Assembly (NCBI RefSeq): GCF_019308285.1
Contig: NZ_WWEM01000002.1
Location: 37,522 to 101,521 of the forward strand
DNA from: Flavobacterium quisquiliarum
GTDB lineage: Bacteria; Bacteroidota; Bacteroidia; Flavobacteriales; Flavobacteriaceae
DNA: 64,000 nt
Direction of reading: 5' to 3'
Within the stretch, counting starts at the first letter, position 1; each line of letters begins with the position of its first letter. Shown here piece after piece: positions 46,312 to 55,023 of this stretch. A program made the translations under genes and the position numbers. Under the pieces are notes generated by a model. It was not told where the DNA came from and searched no databases. It worked only from the letters and a program-made list of their open reading frames with translations.

Positions 46312-47628
46312 ATGGATTTAAAAGAAAAATTAGTATCGTCTTTTATGGCTTTTGAAGAGCGTGTCGATGTACATTCAGATTTACATGACATACGCACAAA
46401 TGCTTTAAAAAACTTCGAAAATAAAGGTTTCCCAACCAAAAAAGAAGAAGCTTGGAAATATACATCGCTAAATGCCATCTTAAAAAATGACTTTACGGTT
46501 TTTCCAAAGCAGGAAAATGCAATCGAATTTAATCAGGTAAAAAAATACTTTTTACACGAAATTGATACTTACAAATTAGTATTTATCGATGGGGTTTTCA
46601 GTTCGCATTTGTCTTCTACAACTCATGACGGAATCGATGTTTGTTTGATGTCATCGGCATTGACCAAACCAAAATATAAAATGGTTATTGATACGTACTT
46701 TAATCAAATTGCGAGTAAAGATGATAGTTTAACTTCATTGAATACTGCTTTTGCTATGGAAGGTGCTTTTATCAATATTCCAAAGAAAAAAGTAGCGGAC
46801 AAACCAATTGAGATCATGTATTTCTCAACTGGAAATGAAGCAGCTTTAATGGTGCAGCCAAGAAATTTGGTTATTGTGGGCGAAAATTCACATGTTCAAA
46901 TTATCGAGCGTCACCAAAGTTTGAACGAAAATCCGGTTTTAACAAACTCTGTTACAGAGATTTTTGCTCAAAAACGTGCAATTGTTGATTATTACAAAAT
47001 TCAAAACGACAACAGCGAAGCAAACTTAGTTGATAATACTTATGTTTCTCAACAACAAGAAAGCCATGCTTCAGTTCATACTTTCTCATTTGGAGGAAAT
47101 TTAACTCGTAACAACTTAAACTTTTACCATTTCGGAGAAAGATTGACAAGTACATTAAACGGAATTTCGATCTTAAACGACAAACAACACGTTGATCACT
47201 ATACTTTGGTAAACCACGCAACGCCAAATTGCGAAAGTTTCCAGGATTATAAAGGAATTTTTTCTGATCGCTCAACAGGAGTTTTCAACGGAAAAGTTTT
47301 GGTAGAAAAAGAAGCTCAAAAAACAAATGCTTTCCAAAAAAGTAACAATATTTTATTGAGCGACAAAGCAACAATCAACGCAAAACCGCAATTAGAGATT
47401 TTTGCTGATGATGTAAAATGTTCTCACGGTTGTACAGTTGGACAATTGGATGAAACAGCAATGTTCTACATGCAATCTCGTGGTATTCCTCAAAAAGAAG
47501 CTAAAGCTTTATTGATGTACGCATTCTCAAATGCCGTTATCGAAAGCATCAAAATACCAGAATTAAAACAAAGAATTACTAAAATCATTGCCATGAAATT
47601 AGGGGTGAATTTAGGATTTGATTTGTAA
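46312..47628 (+). CDS. sufD: Fe-S cluster assembly protein SufD
   Basis: A 438-residue SufB paralogue in the SufBC2D complex. The N-terminal helices (LKNFENKGFPTKKEEAWKYTSL, about 25-46), central beta-helix and the C-terminal signature DVKCSHGCTVGQLDETAMFYMQSRGIPQKEA-like region (CSHGCTVG about 370-377) are typical. A terminator follows. The suf cluster continues after an opposite-strand gene. Confidence 0.95.
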   Translation: MDLKEKLVSSFMAFEERVDVHSDLHDIRTNALKNFENKGFPTKKEEAWKYTSLNAILKNDFTVFPKQENAIEFNQVKKYFLHEIDTYKLVFIDGVFSSHLSSTTHDGIDVCLMSSALTKPKYKMVIDTYFNQIASKDDSLTSLNTAFAMEGAFINIPKKKVADKPIEIMYFSTGNEAALMVQPRNLVIVGENSHVQIIERHQSLNENPVLTNSVTEIFAQKRAIVDYYKIQNDNSEANLVDNTYVSQQQESHASVHTFSFGGNLTRNNLNFYHFGERLTSTLNGISILNDKQHVDHYTLVNHATPNCESFQDYKGIFSDRSTGVFNGKVLVEKEAQKTNAFQKSNNILLSDKATINAKPQLEIFADDVKCSHGCTVGQLDETAMFYMQSRGIPQKEAKALLMYAFSNAVIESIKIPELKQRITKIIAMKLGVNLGFDL

Positions 47629-47651
47629 AAAATTCTATTTTAGAAAACTAG

Positions 47652-47690
47652 AAAACCGATAAGCTTTAAAAGTTTATCGGTTTTTTTATT
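47652..47690 (+). terminator. Terminator of sufA-D transcript
   Basis: AAACCGATAAGCTT / AAGTTTATCGGTTT stem with a T run, 24 bp after the sufD stop. It splits suf into two transcription units. Confidence 0.85.
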
Positions 47691-47697
47691 TGCTTCT

Positions 47698-47773
47698 CCT
47701 GCAAGGTTTCCAAAACCTTGTAGGTATTTATATTTACGTTTCTATACCTACAAGGTTTTGAAAACCTTGCAGG
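47698..47773. repeat. Inverted repeat with palindromic arms CCTGCAAGGTTT...
   Basis: Left arm 47698-47724 and right arm 47747-47773 are reverse complements over 27 nt with one mismatch. Each arm carries its own CAAGGTTTnnAAAACCTTG palindrome. It lies between convergent genes. Confidence 0.85.
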
Positions 47774-47784
47774 AAGAGAACAAT

Positions 47785-49134
47785 CTATTTCTTCACACTC
47801 TCAATTATCCCTTTCAAAAATCCATTAAAATCAAAATTTTTATCACCTTCCCTCACTCCCATTCTCACAATAACCATATCCAAAGACGGAATAATCGCTA
47901 CCATTTGACCTTGATATCCACTACAATAAAACATATCTCTAGGAACATCTGGGAATTTTCCTCCGGCATTTAACCAAAATTGAGCACCATATTTTGCTTC
48001 AGAAGTATTGGTTGGAGTTGCAGTGTATTTTACCCAGCTTTCGTCTAGAATTTGTTCGCCGTTCCAATTTCCTTTATGAAGGTATAATAATCCAAATTTA
48101 GACCAATCTCTTGGTGTTGCCCATCCGTAAGATGAACCTACAAAAGTTCCAGACATATCTTGTTCGACAATCATCGAATTCATTCCAATTTTATCGATTA
48201 CAGCGCTATACCAAAAATCAAGATACTCTTGCTGCGTCTTGAATTGTCTTCTTAAAATTAAAGACAATAAATTAGTTGTTCCTGATGAATAATTCCAATG
48301 TGTATTAGGTTTAAATTGAGCTGGTTTATCCAATTGCACTTTTCCCATATCTTCTGCCTGGAAAAGCATTTTTGTAGCATCACAGATCGTGCTATAATTC
48401 TCTTCCCATTCCAGACCAGAATTCATATGAAGCAAATCATTAAGCGTAATATTTTTACGCTCATCATTTTTCCATTCTACAACTGGGGCAGGTTTATAAA
48501 TATCAATTTTTCCTTGTTTCGCCAAAACACCAAAAGCCGAACTTGTAATGCTTTTTGTCATCGACCAGCCTAAAATTTTACTGTCTTTATTGAAACCTGT
48601 ATCGTATTTTTCGCCAATTAATTTGTCTTTATATAAAACCACAACGGCGCGTGTGCGTTTTGCTTTTCCGCCATCTTTATCAAAAGAATCATCAATTGCT
48701 TTTTTTAATTTTGTGTAATCCACATTCGCGAAAGCGGTATCTTTCGGTTCGTTATTTCCATATGGAAAAGGGAGATTATTAACCAATTTTGTTCTCTTTG
48801 GAAGTAAATATGGTTTTGAAACATCATAATCATCATTAATCAATAAAGCACCTAAACCCTCTCTGTAAATCGCTTTCCTTTCTTTTAATCCGTAAACAGA
48901 AGAAACAGCAAATTTTCCGGCATCATCGATTGAATTTTTAGCCAAATCAATCATATCGATATCATTGTCGGTTTTCTGAATTAAATCTAACGGACGATTA
49001 TCAATAAAATGACCAGACGCAACACTTTTGGCCGAAAAACCAGAAATTAAATCAAGCTTTGGATAAGTCGTAAATCCGAAATACAAAAGAGCAAGAACCA
49101 CTACAAGCAAAAGTACTTTGAGAAATTTTTTCAT
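47785..49134 (-). CDS. Membrane-anchored serine hydrolase (beta-lactamase fold)
   Basis: A 449-residue protein with an N-terminal membrane anchor (about 5-24) and a class C beta-lactamase/6-aminohexanoate-dimer-hydrolase-like domain. The nucleophile motif is Ser191-Met-Thr-Lys194, the second motif WNYSSGTTNLL near 289 (Tyr-Ser-Ser in place of Y-x-N), and a C-terminal CSGYQGQM-type segment provides the third. Substrate unknown. It is inserted on the opposite strand between sufD and sufS and has no clear link to Fe-S assembly. Confidence 0.85.
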   Translation of the reverse strand: MKKFLKVLLLVVVLALLYFGFTTYPKLDLISGFSAKSVASGHFIDNRPLDLIQKTDNDIDMIDLAKNSIDDAGKFAVSSVYGLKERKAIYREGLGALLINDDYDVSKPYLLPKRTKLVNNLPFPYGNNEPKDTAFANVDYTKLKKAIDDSFDKDGGKAKRTRAVVVLYKDKLIGEKYDTGFNKDSKILGWSMTKSITSSAFGVLAKQGKIDIYKPAPVVEWKNDERKNITLNDLLHMNSGLEWEENYSTICDATKMLFQAEDMGKVQLDKPAQFKPNTHWNYSSGTTNLLSLILRRQFKTQQEYLDFWYSAVIDKIGMNSMIVEQDMSGTFVGSSYGWATPRDWSKFGLLYLHKGNWNGEQILDESWVKYTATPTNTSEAKYGAQFWLNAGGKFPDVPRDMFYCSGYQGQMVAIIPSLDMVIVRMGVREGDKNFDFNGFLKGIIESVKK

Positions 49135-49320
49135 GATATGTTAGTATTTTTATTGCAATATAAATAATTTATGTTCATGATTTTAGGACCGAAACAACAA
49201 ATCTGTTTGAGATAATTCAGAAAATAGAATCGATTTTTACCAAATCAGCATTTACGCATCGTGACAATGGTATCATAAAAGGAAATTATAGAATTCCTGT
49301 ATAAACAAATTTAGTTTTAG

Positions 49321-49328
49321 TACTTTTG
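49321..49328 (+). promoter_or_regulatory. -7 element before sufS
   Basis: TACTTTTG 25 bp before the sufS start fits TAnnTTTG. It supports a separate promoter for the sufS-sufE unit. Confidence 0.5.
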
Positions 49329-49353
49329 TAGATAGATTTTTTCTAAATAAGAC

Positions 49354-50568
49354 ATGCTAGATATTCAAAAAATAAGAGCTGATTTCCCGATACTTTCACA
49401 AACTGTAAACGGAAGGCCATTAGTATATTTCGATAACGGAGCTACTTCGCAAAAACCGCAAGTTGTGATCGATGCAGAAGTAAAATATTATCAGGAAATT
49501 AATGCCAACATCCATCGTGGTGTTCACACTTTAAGCCAGTTAGCAACTGATGCTTATGAGGTTTCACGCGGAAAAGTACAAGAGCATATTAATGCCCGAT
49601 TTTCTCATGAAGTACTTTTTACTTCAGGAACAACACACGGAATTAACTTAGTTTCAAACGGTTTTGCTTCAATTTTAAAACCAGGCGACGAAGTAATTGT
49701 TTCTTCATTGGAACACCATTCTAATATTGTGCCTTGGCAAATGTTATGCGAAAAAACTGGAGCAACTTTAAAAGTAATTCCAATCAATGATAATGGAGAA
49801 TTGATTTTGGAAGAATTTGATGCTTTACTTTCGGAAAAAACAAAAGTCGTTACGGTAAATCATATTTCAAATGCACTCGGAATCATTAATCCGATAAAAT
49901 ATATTATTGATAAAGCCCATGCGGTAGGCGCTGCAGTTTTAATTGATGGTGCTCAGGCGGTTCCGCATTTAAAACCAGACGTTCAAGAATTAGACTGCGA
50001 TTTTTATGCTTTTTCAGGACATAAAATGTGTGGGCCAACAGGAACTGGAATTCTTTACGGAAAAGAAGAATGGCTGAACAAACTCCCTCCTTATCAAGGC
50101 GGGGGCGAAATGATCAAAGAAGTTACTTTCGAAAAAACAACTTATGCAGATCTTCCACATAAATTTGAAGCTGGAACGCCAAACATTGCGGGCGGAATTG
50201 TTTTAGGAACTGCGATTGATTACTTAAACAGTATTGGTTTCGAAAATATTCAAGCATACGAACACGAACTTTTAGAACACGCTACAAAACGTCTATCTGA
50301 AATTGAAGGTTTAAAAATCTACGGAACTGGAAAAAATAAAGCGTCTGTAGTTTCGTTTAATATTGATGGAATACATCCTTATGATATTGGTTCTATTATC
50401 GACAAATTAGGAATTGCAGTTAGAACTGGACATCATTGTGCACAACCGATTATGAATTTCTTCTGCATTCCGGGAACGATCCGTGCTTCTTTTTCTTTTT
50501 ACAATACAAAAGAAGAAATTGATGCCATGGTGGATGCAGTTAAGAAAGCGCAAACAATGCTAAGCTAA
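49354..50568 (+). CDS. sufS: Cysteine desulfurase SufS
   Basis: A 404-residue PLP-dependent class V aminotransferase-type desulfurase. The PLP lysine is Lys224 (FSGHKMCGPTG) and the persulfide cysteine is Cys362 (RTGHHCAQP), the group II (SufS) pattern. It delivers sulfur to SufE. It is followed after 10 bp by a small lipoprotein gene and then sufE. Confidence 0.96.
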   Translation: MLDIQKIRADFPILSQTVNGRPLVYFDNGATSQKPQVVIDAEVKYYQEINANIHRGVHTLSQLATDAYEVSRGKVQEHINARFSHEVLFTSGTTHGINLVSNGFASILKPGDEVIVSSLEHHSNIVPWQMLCEKTGATLKVIPINDNGELILEEFDALLSEKTKVVTVNHISNALGIINPIKYIIDKAHAVGAAVLIDGAQAVPHLKPDVQELDCDFYAFSGHKMCGPTGTGILYGKEEWLNKLPPYQGGGEMIKEVTFEKTTYADLPHKFEAGTPNIAGGIVLGTAIDYLNSIGFENIQAYEHELLEHATKRLSEIEGLKIYGTGKNKASVVSFNIDGIHPYDIGSIIDKLGIAVRTGHHCAQPIMNFFCIPGTIRASFSFYNTKEEIDAMVDAVKKAQTMLS

Positions 50569-50578
50569 AAAATATCTT

Positions 50579-51004
50579 ATGAGAATATTGTCTTTATTGC
50601 TTTTAACTCTTTGTATTGCAACTGGATGTTGCAGTCAGAAAAAAACAGATATGACTTCAACTCAAATCGAATATTCAGCACACTCAAGAGGTTATTACAA
50701 AACTATAGTTGCGCAAAACAAAACCGTTTTGGTTACTAAGCAACGTAATGCTGAGCCTGAAAAAATCAATATTGATGATGCAAAATGGAATGAGATTGTT
50801 GCTGCATATTCTAAAGTGAATTTAGACAATCTTTCAGCATTAAAAGCACCCACAGATAAACGAACTTATGATGGTGCCGCAATAGGAAATTTAAAAATAA
50901 CTAAAGACGGAAAAACCTATGAAACACCTGGTTTCGACAATGGTTTTCCGCCAAAAGAAATCGAAAAACTAGTAAATTTATTAGTTGATTTTGCTAAAGA
51001 ATAA
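50579..51004 (+). CDS. Small lipoprotein between sufS and sufE
   Basis: A 141-residue lipoprotein: signal MRILSLLLLTLCIATGCCSQ with lipobox Cys17 and an adjacent Cys18. The body (about 30-141) is a small mixed fold with SRGYYKTIVAQNKTVLVTKQRNAEP and FDNGFPPKEIEKLVNLLVDF. I do not recognise a named family. It is packed 10 bp after sufS and 2 bp before sufE, so it is certainly cotranscribed. An envelope lipoprotein in a cytoplasmic Fe-S pathway is unexpected. Confidence 0.82.
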   Translation: MRILSLLLLTLCIATGCCSQKKTDMTSTQIEYSAHSRGYYKTIVAQNKTVLVTKQRNAEPEKINIDDAKWNEIVAAYSKVNLDNLSALKAPTDKRTYDGAAIGNLKITKDGKTYETPGFDNGFPPKEIEKLVNLLVDFAKE

Positions 51005-51006
51005 TT

Positions 51007-51432
51007 ATGACGATAAAAGAAATACAAGACGAAATAATAGACGAATTTTCGATGTTCGACGACTGGATGCAGCGTTATGAATACATTATTGAACTAGGAA
51101 AAAGTCTTCCGTTAATTAAAGAAGAATATAAAACAGACGACAATTTAATCAAAGGTTGTCAGTCAAAAGTTTGGCTGCAAGGCGAACAAAATGATGACAA
51201 AATCGTTTTTACAGCAGACAGTGACGCTATTTTGACAAAAGGAATAATTGCGATTTTAATTCGTGCGTTCTCGAATCAAAAAGCAAAAGATATCTTAGAA
51301 GCGGATACTGATTTTATAGACGAAATTGGATTAAAAGAACATTTATCAGCAACGCGCGCCAATGGTTTGGTTTCGATGATCAAAAACATCAAAATGTACG
51401 CTTTGGCTTTTGACGCTAAAAACAAAAATTAG
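51007..51432 (+). CDS. sufE: Sulfur-acceptor protein SufE
   Basis: A 141-residue SufE. The acceptor cysteine is Cys51 in LIKGCQSKVWL. It takes the persulfide from SufS and passes it to SufB. Start ATG 51007 is 2 bp after the stop of the lipoprotein gene. Confidence 0.95.
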   Translation: MTIKEIQDEIIDEFSMFDDWMQRYEYIIELGKSLPLIKEEYKTDDNLIKGCQSKVWLQGEQNDDKIVFTADSDAILTKGIIAILIRAFSNQKAKDILEADTDFIDEIGLKEHLSATRANGLVSMIKNIKMYALAFDAKNKN

Positions 51433-51443
51433 ATTTAAAATTC

Positions 51444-51491
51444 GCCACGAATTCACGAATTTCTCCAATTGAAAATTAGTGAATTCGTGGC
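51444..51491. repeat. GCCACGAATTCACGAATT inverted repeat, copy 3
   Basis: Left arm 51444-51461 and right arm 51474-51491 (AATTAGTGAATTCGTGGC), one mismatch. It sits inside the suf unit between sufE and the DUF59 gene. Confidence 0.85.
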
Positions 51492-51509
51492 GGAAAAAAC
51501 AAATACAAA

Positions 51510-51833
51510 ATGAGCCAAGAAATAGACACAAACGAATTAGGAGAATCAATCGTAAGAATTTTAAAAGGTATTTACGATCCTGAGATTCCTGTAGATATTT
51601 ATGAATTAGGATTAATTTACGACGTAATGGTAAATACAGATTACGAAGTAAAAATTCTTATGACTTTAACTTCGCCAAACTGCCCAGTTGCAGAAAGCTT
51701 ACCAAGAGAAGTAGAAGAGAAAGTAAAAACAATCGAAAACATTAAAGATGTTGACGTTGAAATTACTTTCGATCCGCCTTGGAGCAAAGATTTAATGAGC
51801 GAAGAAGCAAAATTAGAATTAGGAATGCTTTAA
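51510..51833 (+). CDS. sufT: DUF59/MIP18-family Fe-S assembly protein
   Basis: A 107-residue MIP18-type protein. IYDPEIPVDIYELGLIYDV (about 20-38) and LTSPNCPVAESLP (about 57-69, Cys62) are the family marks. Members (SufT) aid Fe-S cluster delivery to target enzymes. The gene is in the sufS-sufE unit, as usual in Bacteroidota. Confidence 0.88.
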   Translation: MSQEIDTNELGESIVRILKGIYDPEIPVDIYELGLIYDVMVNTDYEVKILMTLTSPNCPVAESLPREVEEKVKTIENIKDVDVEITFDPPWSKDLMSEEAKLELGML

Positions 51834-51836
51834 TAT

Positions 51837-51905
51837 AAAGTGTTCAGTATTTAGTTTTTAGTGTTCAGAAATTACTGAACACTAAAAACTGACCACTGCT
51901 GACTA
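51837..51905. repeat. Inverted repeat AGTTTTTAGTGTTCAG
   Basis: Perfect 16-nt arms at 51853-51868 and 51875-51890 with a 6-nt loop, flanked by further CAGT/ACTG pieces. It fills the gap between the DUF59 and DUF2480 genes. Confidence 0.8.
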
Positions 51906-51912
51906 TAAAATT

Positions 51913-52422
51913 ATGGAAGAAATCATCAATAAAGTTGCCAATAGTGCTTTAGAAGTTTTTGATCTTGAGGATTATTATCCAAAAGGAATCCGTACTCAAA
52001 TTGACATTTCACAATGGCTTTTGGAAGGATTTCTATTGAAAGAAAAAGACTTTAGAGAGCATCTTAAAAACCACGATTGGTCACAATATCAAGATCAATA
52101 TGTTGCTGTACATTGCAGTACAGATGCGATTATTCCAGCTTGGGCTTTAATTTTAGTTGGAGTTCATTTAGCACCTTTTGCTAAAAAAGTGGTAAACGGA
52201 AATATAGAAGATCTTGATGCAAGCCTTTACGAAGAAATCCTAAGTAAAATAGATTACTCTGTTTATGCAGACAAACCTGTAATCGTAAAAGGCTGTTCTA
52301 GAAAACCAGTTCCAATGCGCGCTTATATTTTAGCGACTAATAATCTTCAATCTTTTGCAAGAAGCATCATGTACGGCGAAGCATGTTCTGCAGTACCTTT
52401 ATATAAACAATCTAAGAAATAA
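51913..52422 (+). CDS. DUF2480-family protein
   Basis: A 169-residue cytoplasmic protein of DUF2480, found in Bacteroidota and usually next to suf genes. Conserved-looking parts are DLEDYYPKGIRTQIDISQWL (about 18-37) and VAVHCSTDAIIPAWALILVG (about 65-84). Cys68, Cys136 and Cys157 are candidates for metal or sulfur contact. Function unknown; context suggests a role in Fe-S biogenesis. Confidence 0.85.
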   Translation: MEEIINKVANSALEVFDLEDYYPKGIRTQIDISQWLLEGFLLKEKDFREHLKNHDWSQYQDQYVAVHCSTDAIIPAWALILVGVHLAPFAKKVVNGNIEDLDASLYEEILSKIDYSVYADKPVIVKGCSRKPVPMRAYILATNNLQSFARSIMYGEACSAVPLYKQSKK

Positions 52423-52468
52423 CCTGCAATAACCGCCGGTCAACCTTTATCTTTCGATTGGTTTTTAG

Positions 52469-52476
52469 TATATTTG
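52469..52476 (+). promoter_or_regulatory. -7 element of DUF3078 gene
   Basis: TATATTTG 23 bp before the ATG at 52500 fits TAnnTTTG, and it argues against an earlier in-frame start at 52458. Confidence 0.5.
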
Positions 52477-52499
52477 ATAACACACTTAAACTAAATACC

Positions 52500-53450
52500 A
52501 TGAGAAAGATTTTTTTATTACTCTTCGTTTTAGCAAACCTTACTTTTGTTCAAGCTCAAAATACTGAAAAAGAATTAGCCCAAAATACCGAAAAAGCCGT
52601 AAAAAAACTCAATGATACAATTGAAAAAGAAGGCTGGAAAGCAAAAGGTACAGTATCCCTTTTATTAAATCAATCAAGCTTCAACAACTGGATCGCGGGT
52701 GGTGAAGATAGTTTCTCTGGAACTTTAGGAATCAATTATGATTTCAATTATAAAAAAGACGATGTAACTTGGGACAACAAAGTCTTGGCTTCGTATGGGA
52801 TATTGCAAACCAAAAATACTGATTTCAGCAAAAAAACAGACGACCGTTTAGAGTTTAACTCAATCGTAGGAAAAAGAGCTTTTGGCGAATGGTACTACTC
52901 ATTCTTCCTAAATTTTAGAACTCAATTTACGACAGGATATATTTATGGACAGGATGCTAACGGAAAAGAAATTAGAACGGAACAAACTAAATTTATGTCT
53001 CCTGGATATCTGACTGTTGGACCTGGTATTTATTGGTCGAAAGATGAAAATCTGAAAATAAATTTTGCCCCTCTGACTTCAAAATTCACGTTTGTAGACA
53101 ATGCTTATACAAGCGGAATTGATAGATTTACAGGCTTGCCTTATGTTGATGGCGCTTATTTTGGTGTTGACGAAGGCAAAACCATGCGTTATGAACTGGG
53201 TTTTTATGCGTCAGTTTATTACAAACTAGCCATTATGACGAATGTAACAGCAGAAAACACACTTAATTTATATTCTAATTATCTAGAAGATCCTCAAAAT
53301 GTAGATATCAATTATTCTTTGAACATCATTATGAAAATCAACAAATTCTTGTCTGCCAATTTTGCTTTTCAAGCGATATATGATGACAATGCATTCAGAG
53401 GACTTCAAACTAGACAAGTATTTGGCTTAGGTGTTAATTTTGGATTTTAA
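52500..53450 (+). CDS. DUF3078-family outer-membrane-type protein
   Basis: A 316-residue exported protein. Signal peptide MRKIFLLLFVLANLTFVQA, then a repeat of AQNTEKELAQNTEKA, and a body of alternating amphipathic strands with SSFNNWIAGGEDSFSGTLGINYDFNYKKDDVTWDNK (typical DUF3078), ending in FGLGVNFGF with a C-terminal Phe as in outer-membrane barrels. Function unknown. An upstream ATG at 52458 lies before the promoter element and is rejected. Confidence 0.85.
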   Translation: MRKIFLLLFVLANLTFVQAQNTEKELAQNTEKAVKKLNDTIEKEGWKAKGTVSLLLNQSSFNNWIAGGEDSFSGTLGINYDFNYKKDDVTWDNKVLASYGILQTKNTDFSKKTDDRLEFNSIVGKRAFGEWYYSFFLNFRTQFTTGYIYGQDANGKEIRTEQTKFMSPGYLTVGPGIYWSKDENLKINFAPLTSKFTFVDNAYTSGIDRFTGLPYVDGAYFGVDEGKTMRYELGFYASVYYKLAIMTNVTAENTLNLYSNYLEDPQNVDINYSLNIIMKINKFLSANFAFQAIYDDNAFRGLQTRQVFGLGVNFGF

Positions 53451-53488
53451 TAATTAGAAGCCAAACAATAGGCTTTTTAATAAACATA

Positions 53489-53558
53489 GTTCCCGCTCTC
53501 GGCTTTATCTTACTAGCCCGACGTCGGGCCAGCAAGGATACCGCCTCCATCGGGGCTA
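53489..53558 (-). repeat. Structured 70-nt element, copy 2 (flavo-1-like)
   Basis: In minus-strand reading it starts TAGCCCCGATGGAGGCGGTA, has the perfect palindrome GCCCGACGTCGGGC (53516-53529) and ends GCCGAGAGCGGGAAC. Compared with 36911-36982, the palindrome is perfect here while the other copy differs, so changes cluster in the hairpin. Confidence 0.75.
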
Positions 53559-53590
53559 AATTCAAACAATAAGTTTCTTTTAAACATAAA

Positions 53591-53623
53591 AAAACGGCTT
53601 TTGAAAATTTTCAAAAGCCGTTT
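53591..53623. terminator. Bidirectional terminator between convergent genes
   Basis: AAAACGGCTTTTGAAAATT / AATTTTCAAAAGCCGTTT is a nearly perfect long palindrome between DUF3078 and hflX stops, with A/T tracts on both sides. Confidence 0.8.
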
Positions 53624-53629
53624 CTATTT

Positions 53630-54859
53630 TTATTCTTCTTCTTTTTCTATTGCATCTTTATAATCAGGATACAAGAATTTATTGTAAGGAAAACGAGTAA
53701 TATGAATTTGTCGAACCGCTTCGTATACTACTTCTCTGAATTCTTCAAAATTCTCTTTGTTTCTAGCCGAAATAAATAACGCATTATCTTCTCCAACGTT
53801 ACTCATCCAAGTTTGTTTCCATTCGTCAAGTGTCCAATGTTTTCTGGTTTTTTCAGTAATCAAATCATCTTCATCAATGGTCAGGTGTTTATAAGCATCG
53901 ATTTTATTAAAAACCATAATAGTTGGTTTATCATTGCTTTTAATTTCCTGCAGCGTCTTGTTTACAGATTCTATATGATCCTCAAAATCAGGGTGCGAAA
54001 TATCTACGACATGTAAAAGTAAATCGGCTTCACGAACCTCATCCAATGTACTTTTAAAAGAATCTACCAATTGTGTTGGCAGTTTTCGAATAAAACCAAC
54101 GGTATCAGAAAGTAAAAACGGCAGGTTTTTGATTACCACTTTTCGAACCGTTGTATCTAAAGTCGCAAACAATTTGTTCTCAACAAAAACATCGCTTTTT
54201 CCAATCGCATTCATCAAAGTCGATTTTCCAACATTGGTATATCCAACCAAAGCCACACGAACCATTGCACCTCGATTGCTTCGCTGAATACTCATCTGTT
54301 TGTCAATCGTTTTGATTTTATCTTTCAATAACGAAATTCGGTCACGCACAATACGTCTATCCGTTTCAATCTCTGTTTCTCCAGGTCCACGCATCCCGAT
54401 ACCTCCTTTTTGACGCTCAAGGTGTGTCCATAAACCAGAAAGTCTTGGCAGTAAATATTGGCACTGCGCCAGTTCTACCTGAGTTCTTGCATACGAAGTT
54501 TCGGCTCTTTGTGCAAAAATATCCAGAATCAAATTGGTTCTATCCAGAATTTTACAATCAATAATTCTAGAAATATTTTTTTGCTGTGAAGGCGTAAGCT
54601 CATCATCAAAAATTACAGTCGATATTTTGTTCTCTTTTACAAAAAGATTAATGTCATCAATTTTTCCCGTACCCACAAAAGTTTTGGGATTTGGGCGCTC
54701 CATTTTTTGCGAAAAGCGTTTAATGACTTCACCGCCTGCGGTAAAAGTCAGAAACTCTAATTCGTCTAAATATTCATTTAGTTTCTCTTCACTTTGATTT
54801 TGAGTAACGATACCTACAATTACGGTTCTCTCAAAATTTATAACTTCTTTTTCTAACAT
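53630..54859 (-). CDS. hflX: Ribosome-associated GTPase HflX
   Basis: A 409-residue GTPase that splits or rescues stalled ribosomes. N-terminal HflX domain with GKIDDINLFVKENK (about 57-70), helical linker (GPGETEIETDRR, about 157-168), then the G domain: G1 GYTNVGKSTL (about 204-213), G3 DTVGFI (about 252-257), G4 NKID (about 318-321). Length is normal. Single gene with its own promoter. Confidence 0.95.
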   Translation of the reverse strand: MLEKEVINFERTVIVGIVTQNQSEEKLNEYLDELEFLTFTAGGEVIKRFSQKMERPNPKTFVGTGKIDDINLFVKENKISTVIFDDELTPSQQKNISRIIDCKILDRTNLILDIFAQRAETSYARTQVELAQCQYLLPRLSGLWTHLERQKGGIGMRGPGETEIETDRRIVRDRISLLKDKIKTIDKQMSIQRSNRGAMVRVALVGYTNVGKSTLMNAIGKSDVFVENKLFATLDTTVRKVVIKNLPFLLSDTVGFIRKLPTQLVDSFKSTLDEVREADLLLHVVDISHPDFEDHIESVNKTLQEIKSNDKPTIMVFNKIDAYKHLTIDEDDLITEKTRKHWTLDEWKQTWMSNVGEDNALFISARNKENFEEFREVVYEAVRQIHITRFPYNKFLYPDYKDAIEKEEE

Positions 54860-54875
54860 AGTCTTGAATAAGCTG

Positions 54876-54905
54876 CAAATTTAATGATTTGTAAGCTACA
54901 ATCAA
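54876..54905 (-). promoter_or_regulatory. Promoter of hflX
   Basis: In minus-strand reading, TTG (54905-54903), a 19-bp spacer and TAAATTTG (54883-54876) match the Bacteroidota consensus. The start codon follows after 16 bp. Confidence 0.6.
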
Positions 54906-54949
54906 TTATACAATTTCGTTTTTAAATTTATATACTGCTTGCAGACAAT

Positions 54950-54995
54950 AAAAAATGGAACCTCGTTAAGTTTTACCTCAACAAAATTCCATTTA
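54950..54995 (-). terminator. Possible terminator of secreted-protein gene
   Basis: AAATGGAA / TTCCATTT in minus-strand reading with a roughly 25-nt loop and a short T run, about 30 bp after the stop. The long loop makes it uncertain. Confidence 0.35.
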
Positions 54996-55023
54996 TCTGA
55001 ATTGGTCTCTCAGTATGAAACGT

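Noticed and set aside
47785..49134. Serine hydrolase as a resistance beta-lactamase
   Set aside because: The fold and S-x-x-K motif are shared with esterases and peptidases; the second motif is Tyr-Ser-Ser, and the membrane anchor and N-terminal extension do not fit a classic beta-lactamase.
52458..52499. Earlier in-frame start for the DUF3078 protein
   Set aside because: It lies before a TATATTTG promoter element, and the added residues spoil the signal peptide that begins at 52500.
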